DNA from: Ktedonobacter racemifer DSM 44963
GTDB lineage: Bacteria; Chloroflexota; Ktedonobacteria; Ktedonobacterales; Ktedonobacteraceae
DNA: 64,000 nucleotides
Direction: 5' to 3'
Assembly: GCF_000178855.1 (NCBI RefSeq)
Contig: NZ_ADVG01000002.1
Span: 2,728,001 to 2,792,000, forward strand
Shown here: piece by piece, positions 8,808 through 17,163 of the stretch
Layout: each line of letters begins with the position of its first letter
How positions within the stretch are numbered: the stretch's first letter is position 1
Made by a program: the position numbers and the translations under genes
The notes under the pieces: model-generated
Told to the model about the DNA's origin: nothing
The model's input: only the letters and a program-made list of their open reading frames with translations
Databases searched by the model: none

Positions 8808-8880
8808 TGTTGGATAAATGGTAAGAGGTTGGCTGGGCTGCCGTAGGCAGCCCAGCCAACCTCTTACCATTTATCCAACA
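8808..8880. terminator. Bidirectional hairpin, 35-bp perfect stem, loop GTA
   Basis: Arms 8808-8842 and 8846-8880 match perfectly. It separates def (plus) from the converging zinc-ribbon gene (minus), ending 7 bases before the latter's stop. Confidence 0.75.
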
Positions 8881-8887
8881 GTTTAAT

Positions 8888-9253
8888 TTATAGCTTCTGC
8901 TGTTTGTGTACCATAGGCAGGCCATGCTTACCCAGCCCCTGTGCGCAACTCTGGCAGACATAAAAACCTTCTTCGCGGTAATGAAGTTCACCCACGGAAA
9001 AATGAAGATAGCAGATGCCGCAACGCGTCGCATCGGACTGGCTCGCGATCTGGCGATCATGCTCAAACAGCTCGTGGAGAGACTGAATCATCTGATCAAA
9101 ATCAAATGACTGACCACTATAGTATCCCTTCTCCGGGGTCAGCGACGCGGGAGATTGGAGCTGCCCGGTGAGATGCCCGGTACGCTCACGGCGAAAGCTG
9201 TGGCCATTGCTCGCCGCCCCACTGCTATAGTGGGAGGAAGAATGATTACTCAA
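8888..9253 (-). CDS. Small protein with a C-terminal zinc-ribbon-like Cys cluster
   Basis: 121 residues, family not recognised. The first half is rich in Ser, Gly and His and looks disordered (SNHSSSHYSSGAAS). A helix follows (DFDQMIQSLHELFEHDRQI), then CGICYLHFSVGELHYREEGF and VCQSCAQGLGKHG, i.e. two CxxC pairs that could hold one zinc ion. This could be a zinc-ribbon adaptor or a nucleic-acid-binding protein. Its 3' end meets def at a shared hairpin. Confidence 0.65.
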   Translation of the reverse strand: MSNHSSSHYSSGAASNGHSFRRERTGHLTGQLQSPASLTPEKGYYSGQSFDFDQMIQSLHELFEHDRQIASQSDATRCGICYLHFSVGELHYREEGFYVCQSCAQGLGKHGLPMVHKQQKL

Positions 9254-9333
9254 GAGACATCTCCATACATAGTAACTACCGATAAGACTTTCCGTTAATT
9301 ATACCTTTGGCACAGGTAGAAATCAAGGAAGCC

Positions 9334-9342
9334 TTCGCAGCC
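9334..9342. repeat. 9-bp target-site duplication (left copy) of the ISKra4-type element
   Basis: TTCGCAGCC directly before the left inverted repeat; the same nine bases follow the right end at 11000-11008. This shows intact insertion by transposition. Confidence 0.9.
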
Positions 9343-9351
9343 GGGTGCGGT

Positions 9352-10707
9352 TCATTTTTTTGCATAGCGTCCATCTTGGATAGCTCGCTGGGAAAAGGTC
9401 TGCCGTCCCCAACGCCTCTGTCCCTCGGTCCGTCCTTTGGGAGCCATTGAGGTTGGGGGAGGGGAGGGGAAACACGCCAGGATAAGAGGCAAAGGCAAGC
9501 GCCAGAAAGTTTGCTGCAAGCGAAGAGAGGCTTTGGCCAAAGCCGCTTGACTGCGTGCGCGAAAACGTTGGAGGCGGCTGGTGTGCCAACTCGCCCTGAC
9601 CACATGCCAGTCCTGGGTCCATCGGTTACTGCACAAGGTGGTTCGCAGGGCCAACATCGCATTCACCTGAGGACGTGCCCAATGCATCCCTGCTCCTTTG
9701 AGGCGAGCTTGCACCACCAGTTTGTTGCCGCTTTCCGCGATCCCTGATCCAATAGGCCAGCCACCTGCCCGATACTGCTGATACTGCATCTGCCCTTCCC
9801 GTTTGTGCAGATAGGCCACCTTCTCGAGCATCTCGTCACCTGGAGTTGATGCGCTCAGCCGCCGCACTTCCTTGAGTACGCTTGTCGGTCCATCCTCCTT
9901 GAGCTTATGCCACTGCTCGCTTACCCATGTCGGCGGCAATGGCACTCCGGCGTTTTGGGCCAGGGTTGCGATCTCACTGATGTATTGAGCGGCATGCGCA
10001 AAATCCAGAATACGCACTGCATCGGCACGATGGCCTTGCACAAATCCCTGAATCCATTCTGCTCCATCGTTGATGGCGGCTACCTCTCTGGCTTGATCGA
10101 CTCGTCGCCGCTGGATCTCGAAGGACGCCAGATCTCCAAAGGTTTCGGCATCAGCCAGACGGGCAAAATAACTCAGCTTCTCGCAATGCGGCTCACCTGA
10201 CTTCGTTTGGCATACCTCGCCAATTGTGACCATTTTGACCTCCGCCCACTCGTTTGGCAAAACGGGGATCAACACCCCATCTGTTGCCATCGCCTGCCGC
10301 GGCGCTGCCTGTTTGGGCTGCTCACTCCCTTGCCCTGGGCAAGCGTATTGATCCTGCCACTGTTGCAAGCATGCTCCTGCCTGTTCAGTGAGTCGGCGCA
10401 CCGTGCTCTTACTGACCTGGACTTTCAAAAGGGTTTCCAGGTGTGTGGCTGCGCAGGCATATGGCACCATGCTTCCCAACAAGACCAATCCCTGGTGGGC
10501 ATGAGGCGTCAGTCCACTCGAGGGCAGATTCAGTTCTTCATCCAGGGGGAAAAAGCCCGCTTCCACACTGCGGGCACGTTCCATACCGTCGGCTGAGTTT
10601 GACCTCTTGGCCCCCTTGCGTTGCCAATCTTCGCTCGTGCTTACCTCGCGCCTGTAAGTCCGCTCCACACTGCGGGCAACGGGGACGCTTCTCTGCTTCT
10701 TGTCCAC
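9352..10707 (-). CDS. ISKra4-family transposase, downstream frame (catalytic part)
   Basis: Family-like sequence begins at about codon 54 (FFPLDEELNLPSSGLTPHA); the upstream residues of this frame are off-frame read of the first ORF. Seen: a zinc/HTH-adjacent segment (STVRRLTEQAGACLQQWQDQ), then catalytic-core stretches MATDGVLIPVLPNEW (first Asp), AAINDGAEWIQGFVQGH, VRILDFAHAAQYISEI (second Asp), and GSGIAESGNKLVVQARLKGAGM with the late Glu. These are typical of the ISKra4 DDE group. The stop lies inside the left inverted repeat. Expression as a full transposase needs a +1 (or -2) shift from the first frame at the T5C5 run near 10541-10555. Confidence 0.85.
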   Translation of the reverse strand: MDKKQRSVPVARSVERTYRREVSTSEDWQRKGAKRSNSADGMERARSVEAGFFPLDEELNLPSSGLTPHAHQGLVLLGSMVPYACAATHLETLLKVQVSKSTVRRLTEQAGACLQQWQDQYACPGQGSEQPKQAAPRQAMATDGVLIPVLPNEWAEVKMVTIGEVCQTKSGEPHCEKLSYFARLADAETFGDLASFEIQRRRVDQAREVAAINDGAEWIQGFVQGHRADAVRILDFAHAAQYISEIATLAQNAGVPLPPTWVSEQWHKLKEDGPTSVLKEVRRLSASTPGDEMLEKVAYLHKREGQMQYQQYRAGGWPIGSGIAESGNKLVVQARLKGAGMHWARPQVNAMLALRTTLCSNRWTQDWHVVRASWHTSRLQRFRARSQAALAKASLRLQQTFWRLPLPLILACFPSPPPTSMAPKGRTEGQRRWGRQTFSQRAIQDGRYAKK

Positions 10708-10900
10708 TCCAATCCCGTTTGGGACTCTGTTGAGCTAGGTCAGCTAACATCTGGGCCCGCATGCCTGAGAGCCGAGCATCCAGCTCGTCTTCGATCTCTT
10801 GGAATGTCGCTGTTGGGTGCTCTTTGCGCCACGCTTCCATTTCTTCAAAGACGCTCTCGCTGAGCAGTCTCCAGACTTCGGCGAGTGAGGATTTTTCCAT
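10538..10900 (-). CDS. ISKra4-family transposase, upstream frame (N-terminal zinc part)
   Basis: About 120 residues from an ATG whose upstream AAGGAGG is 6 bases away; a TTG 6 bases earlier is in frame. It contains two CxxC pairs (RCPQCGADLQARGKHE and YGTCPQCGSGLFP), a zinc-binding head of the transposase. It stops after CGSGLFPPG, while the other frame continues FFPLDEEL. The junction lies on the coding-strand run CTTTTTCCCCC. Either programmed slippage makes the fused transposase or this copy has suffered a one-base change. Confidence 0.75.
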   Translation of the reverse strand: MEKSSLAEVWRLLSESVFEEMEAWRKEHPTATFQEIEDELDARLSGMRAQMLADLAQQSPKRDWSGQEAEKRPRCPQCGADLQARGKHERRLATQGGQEVKLSRRYGTCPQCGSGLFPPG

Positions 10901-10999
10901 CGGCAACCTCCTTGCTGGCTTCTTCCTGTTTTTTTATCTTATCATTTCCCCTTCCTCTTCGTCCCAATCGCTGAGTTTGCAAAAAAATGAACCGCACCC

Positions 11000-11008
11000 T
11001 TCGCAGCC
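11000..11008. repeat. 9-bp target-site duplication (right copy)
   Basis: TTCGCAGCC immediately after the right inverted repeat; it matches 9334-9342. Confidence 0.9.
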
Positions 11009-11050
11009 TACCAGGCCTTGTCAGTTCTTGTCTCGGCTCGTTACGCCCGC

Positions 11051-11109
11051 CAGGGGTAAGGTATGTGTGGAAAACGGCTCTGCCGTTTTCCACACATACC
11101 TTACCCCTG
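11051..11109. terminator. Long hairpin after the PhyH gene, 28-bp perfect stem, loop TCT
   Basis: Arms 11051-11078 and 11082-11109 match perfectly, with loop end AAAACGGC TCT GCCGTTTT. It is followed by AGCGCCGCAGGCGCGAA, the short GC motif that recurs beside other hairpins, and lies 21 bases past the dioxygenase stop. Confidence 0.7.
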
Positions 11110-11129
11110 AGCGCCGCAGGCGCGAAGGA

Positions 11130-12065
11130 TTAGAGGCCGTCTGTATCTGACCAGTTGTTGTTCCAGCGGGGATCAACCTGGTCTTTGAGGCGCTGAAAGC
11201 GGATATCTGTAGAGAGGCGGATACGTCCATGAGCATCGTTGTTCACGGTAGCCGCATGGAGCATATAGGGGCTATGCATCACCATATCACCGGCCTCATA
11301 GTCGGCGGCCAGCCAGCGCGTATTAAATTTCTCAGCCATCTCAGGTAAATTGGCGCTGATCCATCCCCCCGCGCGCATGTTCTTGTTATAGGCGCTGATG
11401 CGCTCTGCAAAAGGCAGTTCGGCATTTTTCGCGCTAAATTCGGCCTCCATCTTGCGTCCAAGCGCGTCGGAACCCTCCAGGTAGACCAGTCCTCCCATCT
11501 GTGGCGGACAATCGCCTAGCGGTATCCAGCTACTACAGAGCTGGTTAGTGCCTGCACGCAGATAAATAAGGTCATAGTGGGCGGCGGTACAGTTCTTTTC
11601 TCCAGGAACGTTATGGCGAATCAGGCGCCGCTGCAAGAGATGCGGCTCCGCCTCCAGGAAAGAGGTGTAAAACTGCCAGAGGCGCGGTGTCTTGCACAAC
11701 GCTTCATACTCGTGCCAGCGTACGGCCTCATTGAGAAGCTGGCTCGCACACGCACGATCCACTGGCCCACCACTATAGAGCCCCTCCACGGGATCGCTGC
11801 CCTTAGCAAGCAAACCACAGGTCTGAAACTGGGTAAAATAGTGACGGCGGAAGGCTAGAATCTCCGCACGATCGAGAATGCCCTTGAACCAGATATATCC
11901 CTGCTCTGCATAGATCTCGTGCAGCTTTTTCAGCGGAAGGCGTGGATCAGTCGGCGTCAGCCAACCCAGGCGCTCGGGAGCAGTTGAGAGCGTATATCCA
12001 TTGCTCACTAACGGTTGCGATATTGTTGTCACTTGTCCACTCCTTTTTCGTCTTTTCGCAGTCAA
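11130..12065 (-). CDS. Phytanoyl-CoA dioxygenase (PhyH) family protein
   Basis: 311 residues. Fe(II)/2-oxoglutarate oxygenase of the PhyH superfamily. Seen: an EQGYIWFKGILDRAEI entry strand, the H-x-D iron pair in AAHYDLIYLRAG, WIPLGDCPPQMGGLVYLEGS (the usual turn before the second half of the barrel), the distal His in HSPYMLHAATVN, and the 2-oxoglutarate arginine in RIRLSTDIRFQ. Catalytic residues look intact. The substrate cannot be told; relatives act on fatty acyl groups, natural-product intermediates or small metabolites. It precedes a chemosensory-like block in the opposite sense of transcript order, but nothing links the functions. Confidence 0.85.
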   Translation of the reverse strand: MTAKRRKRSGQVTTISQPLVSNGYTLSTAPERLGWLTPTDPRLPLKKLHEIYAEQGYIWFKGILDRAEILAFRRHYFTQFQTCGLLAKGSDPVEGLYSGGPVDRACASQLLNEAVRWHEYEALCKTPRLWQFYTSFLEAEPHLLQRRLIRHNVPGEKNCTAAHYDLIYLRAGTNQLCSSWIPLGDCPPQMGGLVYLEGSDALGRKMEAEFSAKNAELPFAERISAYNKNMRAGGWISANLPEMAEKFNTRWLAADYEAGDMVMHSPYMLHAATVNNDAHGRIRLSTDIRFQRLKDQVDPRWNNNWSDTDGL

Positions 12066-12106
12066 AATGACATCATGGAACGTTTTTGGCTAACGTGGAA
12101 GTGTGA

Positions 12107-14662
12107 TTAATCGCCTTCGGACGCGCTAGCCTCCTGATTCATCGTGGAGGTCCCTACCGACTTCTTGAGGGCTTGCTGCACCTTCTCAAGCAGCAGTTCC
12201 AGGGGGCAGGGCTTGGTGAGGTAGCCGAAGGCGCCCAGCTCCATGGCATGCTTCATGTGTTTCTCGGAGGAGCGCGAGGTCAGCATGATCGTCTTGACGG
12301 TCGATAGTTCGGGGCGCAGACGCATCAAATTCAGCAGATCATAGCCATTGAGGTTAGGCATCTCGATGTCGAGCAGCAACACGTCTGGGACATGGACCTG
12401 TAAGAGTTCAAGGGCCTCCAGGCCATCACTGGCTTCCATGACATTATAATGGGCATGGGTCAGGGTCTGACGCAAGGAGAGACGCATCGAGACCGAGTCG
12501 TCCGCGATCAGAATACGTGGGGCCTGGGCCTGGCCGGAATGTGCTCCTTGCGGCACGTATGGACTCTCCTCGTGCTCCTTCAGCTCATGCTGGTGCGTGG
12601 TATAGATCTTAATCAGCTCTGGCAGTTCCAGGACCAGCAACACGCGCTCATGCCCATCGATGGCGGTACCTGCCAGACCAGGACGGCGCAGGTGCGCTGG
12701 AAGCGGTTTAATGACGAATTCAGCATCGCCTATCACCTCGTCGACGGCGATGCCAACCTCGCGATGCGCCCCCCAGCGCGGCAACACCAGCAGCGTCTGT
12801 CCACTTACCTGTGGCGCAGAGGCCGTCTCGGGAGCAGACGACAGCGACATATCCAGCAGATCATTCAAGTTGAAACGCAGATCTAGCTGCTCACGAGTAC
12901 TATCGCCGAGGCGCTGCACCTGGGAGAATGGTACGACAACTCTCTCGCCGCCACAACGTAGCAGGAGGCAATGGGTAGAGCCACGCGAGGTTGGAAGATA
13001 GAGATGGAAGCTCACGCCTCCCTGGGCGTTACGCTCAAGGGTGACTTTGCCATTGAGCCGCTGCACTGGCTTGTGGATGAGCGTTAGCACGCCACCGGGC
13101 AGGGCCGTGGAGAAACCAATCTCAAGTTCCAGCTCGCTTCCCTCCTGGGAGGCATGGAGCCAGACACGATACTTTTCCCCCTCGCGCCTGGTCCCGGCCT
13201 CTTCGCTCTCCGCCAGTACCTCGCGCACACAGGTTTGTAGTAGGTAGACCAGCGGCTCAGTGAGTACCGTTAGCACCTCCTGGTCGACCTCAAGCGTCTC
13301 ACCCTTCACCTCAAACTGCACCTGGGCGCTGGTAAACCATTGGAGGGCTTCACCCAGGCGAGGCATGATAACGCTCAGTGGCGTCAGGCGCATGAGGCGC
13401 AGGTCATTACGCACGTTGATGACCTGGTTCAGGCAATCGGCAATGACCTGGTTATAGCGTTCGACCGAGTTCTGGACATGTGCGGTGGCCATTGAAACAT
13501 CGGCCACCGCCTCGCGAAAAGAGCGTAGAAGCATATCTTTTTCGTCATAACGCTCCATGTTCAGCTCATCTAAACGCCACTGGCTGGTGAGGCCGGGTTG
13601 CTTAAATTGGCGTAGTATGGGCTGGGTATATTTGGGGCGCTGGGGAACAATCGAATGTTCTTTGACACTCTGTTTCTCTTGCAGGATGCGGCGAATAAGC
13701 GACGAAGAAGAGAGAAACTCACCGGTGGCAGGGGCCTCTTTCTCTGGCAAGAGAGCATTGGCCAGGAGCGGCTCAAGTTGTTGCAGGCGTATCTGTGCGG
13801 CCTGGAGTTCCTGCATAGCGCCCTCAACCTGGCTTTGCGCCTGTTCTAGCGGCATCCGTTGCCCAATCAGATTCTCGGAATGTTGTAGCAACTGGTCAAA
13901 ACGCCGCTGCTCGACCCGCATCGAGGAAGAGGACGCAGAGGTCAGTTCCTCAGCGATTGCACCTGAAGGGGTATTCCCTTTCAGCTCATACGGAGCCATG
14001 GGCTTTACCGGGCGCATCAGTTCGCGTGCCAACGTGACCTGGTCACTCTCTTCAAACTCCTCATCCTCACGTTCTGCGGGGAGCAGATGGAGTTCGTTTA
14101 ATAGAGCCTCAAGTCCCTCGCGTGGCTGCGTGCTCTCATTCCCTTGCTGGATAAAGCCCTCAAGCGTGACTTCAAGTGCATGTGCTCCATGAACCAGGGC
14201 GTTCAAGGCCAGAAATGGCTCGACGCGCCCAGCCAGCACATATTCGCTGATCTCTTCCAGATAGTGCGCGATAGTTGAGAGATTACTGCATTCAACCATA
14301 CCCGCCGAGCCGCGAATCTTGTGAGCGGCACGTTTGACCGTTACCAGGCGGGCGCTATCGATAGAGGTGCCATCCTGCTGCTCCAGTTGGTTCAGCGCCC
14401 GACGTATACGCGCGATATCTTCCTCGACTTCATCCACAAAGATAACGAGCATATCGTCGAGGGTGTCTTCAATAGGAGAGGAGACTGTGGGAAGCGTAAA
14501 CAGCCCTGGCTCGCTATCCTGCTGCCAAGGCGAGTCATCCATCTCCTCAAAGGCCTTAATAATAGCCAGGTCCTCAGGCGTAAGTTCCTGCTCGTGAGCA
14601 AAATCGAAGGAGTTCTCGATATCTTTATCTTGCCAGGGCAAGGGGTGCTTGTCGTTCTCCAT
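12107..14662 (-). CDS. CheA-like signalling protein: Hpt, degenerate kinase core, CheW-like domain, receiver
   Basis: 851 residues. Order seen: Hpt helix bundle (about 70-170; phospho-acceptor His in KRAAHKIRGSAGM); a long glutamine-rich helical linker (about 240-330); a CheA dimer/kinase region (about 370-520; NDLRLMRLTPLSVIMPRLGEA resembles the CheA P3/P4 junction); a CheW-like P5 domain (about 545-680; CLLLRCGGERVVVPFSQVQR, VGIAVDEVIGDAEFVIKPLP); a receiver domain (about 715-830; RILIADDSVSMRLSLRQTL, VLLLDIEMPNLNGYDLL, a Thr/Ser switch and YLTKPCP). The ATP-binding N box, normally LLRNAVDHGIE, reads LLQTCVREVLAE, and no DxGxG box is visible, so the kinase is probably inactive. It sits downstream of CheW-like and CheY-like genes on the same strand. 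Confidence 0.85.
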   Translation of the reverse strand: MENDKHPLPWQDKDIENSFDFAHEQELTPEDLAIIKAFEEMDDSPWQQDSEPGLFTLPTVSSPIEDTLDDMLVIFVDEVEEDIARIRRALNQLEQQDGTSIDSARLVTVKRAAHKIRGSAGMVECSNLSTIAHYLEEISEYVLAGRVEPFLALNALVHGAHALEVTLEGFIQQGNESTQPREGLEALLNELHLLPAEREDEEFEESDQVTLARELMRPVKPMAPYELKGNTPSGAIAEELTSASSSSMRVEQRRFDQLLQHSENLIGQRMPLEQAQSQVEGAMQELQAAQIRLQQLEPLLANALLPEKEAPATGEFLSSSSLIRRILQEKQSVKEHSIVPQRPKYTQPILRQFKQPGLTSQWRLDELNMERYDEKDMLLRSFREAVADVSMATAHVQNSVERYNQVIADCLNQVINVRNDLRLMRLTPLSVIMPRLGEALQWFTSAQVQFEVKGETLEVDQEVLTVLTEPLVYLLQTCVREVLAESEEAGTRREGEKYRVWLHASQEGSELELEIGFSTALPGGVLTLIHKPVQRLNGKVTLERNAQGGVSFHLYLPTSRGSTHCLLLRCGGERVVVPFSQVQRLGDSTREQLDLRFNLNDLLDMSLSSAPETASAPQVSGQTLLVLPRWGAHREVGIAVDEVIGDAEFVIKPLPAHLRRPGLAGTAIDGHERVLLVLELPELIKIYTTHQHELKEHEESPYVPQGAHSGQAQAPRILIADDSVSMRLSLRQTLTHAHYNVMEASDGLEALELLQVHVPDVLLLDIEMPNLNGYDLLNLMRLRPELSTVKTIMLTSRSSEKHMKHAMELGAFGYLTKPCPLELLLEKVQQALKKSVGTSTMNQEASASEGD

Positions 14663-14751
14663 AGTTGGGTGTCTTTACGCTACTTCTTGTCGTGCGGCCC
14701 TTAAGCTACAAGGGTCGCCCACACTCGAAAAAAGAGAGCCACTATAGCCAG

Positions 14752-15387
14752 CTAGATTGTTAGCGATTGAATAATATGCTGAAAGAGAAGGTCACTATCA
14801 AGTAGCGGCGTTTCTGACTCTACTTTACCCTTTATCACGCCATTAGGCAAGTGGGACGAGGATGAGGCAGGAGAATTTAAGGCCTGGAATGTCTCCTGCG
14901 GGAGGTGAATGGGGATCGCATCCATCACATAAAGGCCCAGGACAACTCCCTCGTGACCCGCGATGAGGAGCAGGCCCACGCCTCGAGAGGCGGCTTCACG
15001 GTCAGCGACAGACTGTGTGAGATATGCCTCAAGGTCCACAATAGGAAGAATTTCCTCGCGCCAGGCACGTACGCCAAGCATCCAGGGAGGAGAGGTAGGA
15101 AAAATGGAGAAGTGATAGGGAGACGAGATCACCTCGAGCAGCACCTCCAGTGGCAAAATGCAGCGCCCCTGACGCAAATGACATTCAAGGTATTGCTCAT
15201 GTAAACCTGTAGCAGGCGTGGCGAACGTCTCAGCCATTGAGTGAGCCAGCGACCAGAACTCATCATCACTCAATTGCTCCAGGGTATGGGGCGGAAGAAT
15301 AGGTGGCTGATGTCCACCATCCACTGCTGCCTCCGGTCGCGTGGGCATTCCCTGATTAAATGACTCGTTCATTTTCGCCCTGTGCAT
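14752..15387 (-). CDS. CheW-like adaptor protein
   Basis: 211 residues. The single CheW-like fold spans roughly 60-180: QGRCILPLEVLLEVISSP, a WMLGVRAWREEILPIVDLEAYL strand pair, and VGLLLIAGHEGVVLGLYVM. CheW proteins bridge receptors and CheA. An internal ATG at 15372 is an equally good start. It lies between a receiver protein (38 bp upstream) and the CheA-like gene (89 bp downstream), so the three form a likely operon. No methyl-accepting receptor gene is in the window. Confidence 0.8.
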   Translation of the reverse strand: MHRAKMNESFNQGMPTRPEAAVDGGHQPPILPPHTLEQLSDDEFWSLAHSMAETFATPATGLHEQYLECHLRQGRCILPLEVLLEVISSPYHFSIFPTSPPWMLGVRAWREEILPIVDLEAYLTQSVADREAASRGVGLLLIAGHEGVVLGLYVMDAIPIHLPQETFQALNSPASSSSHLPNGVIKGKVESETPLLDSDLLFQHIIQSLTI

Positions 15388-15425
15388 CCCTTCTTCATCG
15401 GCTGATCCTGGACGTTTATGATCCG

Positions 15426-15824
15426 CTAATTTGAAGCTGACGAGGCCGGTGCCCTAAGATGCGAATCGATTACCGCGATAATTTCCTGGGTCTTAAAGGG
15501 CTTAGGTATGTAATCTTTCGCGCCCGCCAGGCGTCCTTTGAGGCGATCGATAACGCCATCACGCCGCGAGAGCATCACAATCACGGTATGCGCAAATTGA
15601 GGCCTGGCTTTGAGACGGCGCGCAACCTCATATCCATCCATCTTGGGCAGGCCAATGTCTAATAAGATCAGGTCTGGAATCTGGGCCTCGGGCAACGTGA
15701 GCCAGCGCATAGCCTCTACGCCATCTGGAAACCCCTGCACCAGATAGCCCTCGCGCCCCAGACATGTCTCAATGATTTTGCGCACAGTAGCAGAGTCATC
15801 GATAACCATAATAAACTTGCGCAT
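15426..15824 (-). CDS. Single-domain response regulator (CheY/PilG-like)
   Basis: About 132 residues from the ATG at 15824, chosen because AAGAGGAAC lies just upstream; an earlier in-frame start at 15851 adds nine residues with no conserved features. It is a stand-alone receiver: acidic pair in MVIDDSATVRK, phospho-Asp in LILLDIGLPKMDGYEVARRL, Ser switch in VIVMLSRRD, Lys in KDYIPKPFKTQEI. There is no output domain. It heads the CheW-CheA-like operon and is the probable phosphate partner of the Hpt domain. Confidence 0.9.
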   Translation of the reverse strand: MRKFIMVIDDSATVRKIIETCLGREGYLVQGFPDGVEAMRWLTLPEAQIPDLILLDIGLPKMDGYEVARRLKARPQFAHTVIVMLSRRDGVIDRLKGRLAGAKDYIPKPFKTQEIIAVIDSHLRAPASSASN

Positions 15825-16189
15825 AGAAAGTTCCTCTTTCTTCCTCACCAATACGTGATGCCAGGAGCCTTTCCCGGTAGAAGGAAAGGCAGCATCACCC
15901 CTCCTACATCATGGACGCCTTCTCGTTCGACGTTCAACGAACCCAGGTCAGCCTGGCACATGACAACGTCATCTCTCCCTTGCCACCTGTTTAAATGTCT
16001 CTCGTAAATGCTCTCTTCTCTTCGAGTATCCCTTGATGAGTTACTTAGAGTGGATGTTACCACAGAATCCCACTTTGTTTCAATCTGTATCGTGTAAAAA
16101 ATTACTTAAAAAACGGCTATTTAATGGCTATTTATTTACCCTCTTTTCGATCAGGAGCACGGAAGTCCAAAAATCCTATGCTCGTGCCA
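15825..16189. other. Intergenic region upstream of the signalling operon
   Basis: About 365 bp. The end near 16060-16150 is A/T rich. It should contain the promoter of the response-regulator operon and the 3' end signals of the next gene. I see no gene or strong hairpin. Confidence 0.4.
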
Positions 16190-16999
16190 TTACTCCTGTT
16201 TCGTATATGGCAACTCTTTTAAAAAGCGTTCCAGGACACGCAGGCGATACTGCTGGTTAAGATCTACAATAGTGGACGACTTGCCTTTGCGCAGGCGCTG
16301 CAACTCATTTGTCACCATCTCCACAAGTATAGGTATGTCTTCTTGCCAGATCATATCCAGCAGAATCTCAGAGAGATCTTCCTCAATCTCGCGATTATCC
16401 AGGCGTTTCAACCAGAACGTCACCAGGCGCGTGAGCCAGTGCTGGCGCTCTTCCTTGCTCAGGAGGGGTGTGACATTGCTATCATATCCCAGGCTACTAC
16501 TGGCCTCGCTCAATAGGGTCGCCAGGTCGGGAATGACTTCATCCATTGAGTGATCTAGCAGACGTATCAGAGTGGCATTCCGCTCCTTGAGACGTTCATC
16601 CAGCACAATCGCATAGATGCCAAGGGCATTATAGTAATCATATTGCAGTGTACGCTGCTCCGCCTCAAACAACAACTCCTCCAGATCAGTGGTAATCACG
16701 GTAACGCTCTCACGCTGGCGCAGACGCTCACTATACCGCTCCACACGCTGGCGGTACTTCTCCAGGTCCATGGGAGGCGCGGCCGGGTGACGCGAGGAAG
16801 GAAGAATTACGACTTCCTCGATATTCTCCTCATCCCAATCGTCGAGCCGCAAATCTTTATCTTCCTTCTCCACTATTCTGCTTAACAAGGCAGCCATCTC
16901 GGTTAATAACTCTGGGTGCCTTTGAAGCAGTTCCTCAAGTAATTGGACCATTTGCTGCTTACTCGTACTATTAAGACGAGCCTGTAATTCTGGCTCCAT
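16190..16999 (-). CDS. Helical protein of unknown function
   Basis: 269 residues, family not recognised. It is acidic and almost entirely helical by eye, without a signal peptide or membrane segment. Visible segments: an N-terminal Leu-rich helix (KQQMVQLLEELLQRHPELLT), a linker with DWDEENIEEVVILP, a charged coiled-coil-like stretch (EKYRQRVERYSERLRQRE), and EQRTLQYDYYNALGIYAIVLDE. The last is reminiscent of TPR-like ends of SWIM-zinc-finger-associated proteins. It stands between the sensory operon and a histidine kinase on the same strand, so it may be a signalling accessory, but this is only context. Confidence 0.7.
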   Translation of the reverse strand: MEPELQARLNSTSKQQMVQLLEELLQRHPELLTEMAALLSRIVEKEDKDLRLDDWDEENIEEVVILPSSRHPAAPPMDLEKYRQRVERYSERLRQRESVTVITTDLEELLFEAEQRTLQYDYYNALGIYAIVLDERLKERNATLIRLLDHSMDEVIPDLATLLSEASSSLGYDSNVTPLLSKEERQHWLTRLVTFWLKRLDNREIEEDLSEILLDMIWQEDIPILVEMVTNELQRLRKGKSSTIVDLNQQYRLRVLERFLKELPYTKQE

Positions 17000-17163
17000 A
17001 GCCCCTCATCCTGCCTTCCCTGGTGGTATGCATACTCTTTGTGCTACATCGCAAGCTTACAACAAGAATTGATAGCTATCTATGAAACGTACCAATCAGT
17101 AAAGACGACGCAGAGAAGGTGTGAAGTGATAATTATCCGACGCTGCCTTGCCTGAATACGCTA

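Larger units (their letters stand above)
9343..10999 (-). mobile_element. ISKra4-family insertion sequence, complete (1657 bp)
   Basis: The ends are perfect 22-bp inverted repeats (9343-9364 and 10978-10999), starting GGGTGCGGTTCA and running into a T7 tract and GCA. They are flanked by the 9-bp duplication TTCGCAGCC. Both termini and the duplication are undecayed, so insertion is recent. The element fills the gap between the zinc-ribbon gene and the PhyH dioxygenase gene, which it does not interrupt. It encodes a transposase in two overlapping frames. Confidence 0.93.
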
